Shown in pieces: positions 4,634 through 5,028 of a DNA stretch of 5,028 nucleotides. A model generated the notes under the pieces. It was not told where the DNA came from, made no database searches, and was given only the letters and a program-made list of their open reading frames with translations. Numbering within the stretch: position 1 is the first letter of the stretch; each line of letters begins with the position of its first letter. A program made the position numbers and the translations under genes. The DNA is from Myxococcales bacterium (GTDB lineage: Bacteria > Myxococcota_A > Polyangia > Fen-1088), in assembly GCA_003170035.1 (NCBI GenBank), contig PMZX01000401.1, forward strand, positions 5,630-10,657. Reading direction: 5' to 3'.

Positions 4634-5028
4634 GTGCGAAACACCACCCTTCTCTCTTCCATTGTCGTCCTTGCCCTGAACCTGTCTGGCTGTGCAGCGA
4701 AATCGCCCGCCCCGTCCGACGCCACGGTGGTTCCGCCTGCCGACGCCTCCAGTGACGGCTTGCCGGCAAGCACGCCCCTTCTCACCGGCCAGTTCGCCTT
4801 TCAGCCGGCGGGCGGGGTGGCCGCTTCCTACATCCCGGTGACGGGCCAGCCCTTTGACGGCGCCTTGAACCTGGTCACGGTGGGCCCCTTTGCCAACGCA
4901 TGGGACGCGCAGGTGCAGGCGTCAATCAATTTCGCGATCAATCGAGGCGACGTGCTGCTGGCCAGTTTCTGGGTGCGCTGCGAGAAGTCGCTGCTGGAAA
5001 GCGGGGAATGCAAGACCGAGTTCGTGTT
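4634..5028 (+). CDS. Lipoprotein with probable carbohydrate-binding domain, 3'-truncated by the window edge
   Basis: The first 131 residues are visible and the frame is still open at the end. GTG 4634 starts a signal peptide with a classic lipobox LSGC (17-20), so Cys20 should be lipidated and the protein anchored to a membrane. No in-frame ATG lies just upstream. Residues 21-50 are a Pro/Ala/Ser-rich linker. From about 53 a compact beta-rich domain begins, with YIPVTGQPF (66-74), WDAQVQ (90-95), GDVLLASFWVRC (105-116) and ESGEC (122-126); Cys116 and Cys126 could pair. From memory this pattern resembles jelly-roll carbohydrate-binding domains placed ahead of bacterial glycoside hydrolases or esterases such as GH10 xylanases, but this is not proven here and the catalytic part, if any, lies beyond the window. 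Its position behind an alpha-galactosidase supports a role in polysaccharide use. Confidence 0.7.
   Translation, partial: MRNTTLLSSIVVLALNLSGCAAKSPAPSDATVVPPADASSDGLPASTPLLTGQFAFQPAGGVAASYIPVTGQPFDGALNLVTVGPFANAWDAQVQASINFAINRGDVLLASFWVRCEKSLLESGECKTEFV

Noticed and set aside
4758..4771. Perfect 14-base palindrome GCTTGCCGGCAAGC
   Set aside because: It lies inside the Pro/Ala/Ser linker codons of the lipoprotein gene. Without a U-tract or second copy there is no reason to treat it as a regulatory site or terminator.
4587..5013. Minus-strand frames of about 60 codons opposite the lipoprotein gene
   Set aside because: Short antisense shadows of a frame that has a signal peptide, lipobox and domain-like sequence.

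Overview
The window is GC-rich, protein-dense bacterial DNA that looks like a Gram-negative chromosome. It carries exported proteins with clear signal peptides, one with a clean lipobox, a 556-residue leuA of the kind found in Pseudomonas and Burkholderia, and a translation-coupled leucine attenuator. TAnnnT-type -10 boxes placed directly before start codons would suit Xanthomonadales-like gammaproteobacteria or Myxococcota. The lineage is an inference that I cannot settle from this sequence. There are no rRNA or tRNA genes, CRISPR arrays, insertion sequences or other mobile elements.

Layout. Bases 1-696 (+) hold the C-terminal part of an aldo/keto-reductase-like protein in which all four canonical catalytic positions appear substituted. 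A promoter at 715-742 sits immediately before a small exported protein of unknown function (749-1282, +). A 138-base convergent gap follows, with a stem-loop and a 10-base tandem repeat. Bases 1421-3091 (-) encode 2-isopropylmalate synthase (LeuA). Its 5' leader (about 3092-3272, -) contains a 19-codon leucine-rich leader peptide, mutually exclusive protector and antiterminator pairings, and a Rho-independent terminator: a complete leu attenuator. Divergently, 3384-4562 (+) encodes an exported GH27 alpha-galactosidase. From 4634 to the window end (+) runs the start of a GTG-initiated lipoprotein whose visible part resembles an accessory carbohydrate-binding domain.

How the parts work together. 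leuA is the first committed step of leucine synthesis, and its leader would sense charged tRNA-Leu through ribosome stalling. The alpha-galactosidase and the following lipoprotein look like a small glycan-use locus acting outside the cytoplasm. They share a 15-base promoter-region box (13 of 15 identical), which suggests co-expression from separate promoters. The strongest non-routine observations are the leucine attenuator, the repeated pattern of probable leaderless or near-leaderless transcripts (749, 4634 and the leu leader peptide), and the aldo/keto reductase fold lacking its catalytic tetrad.
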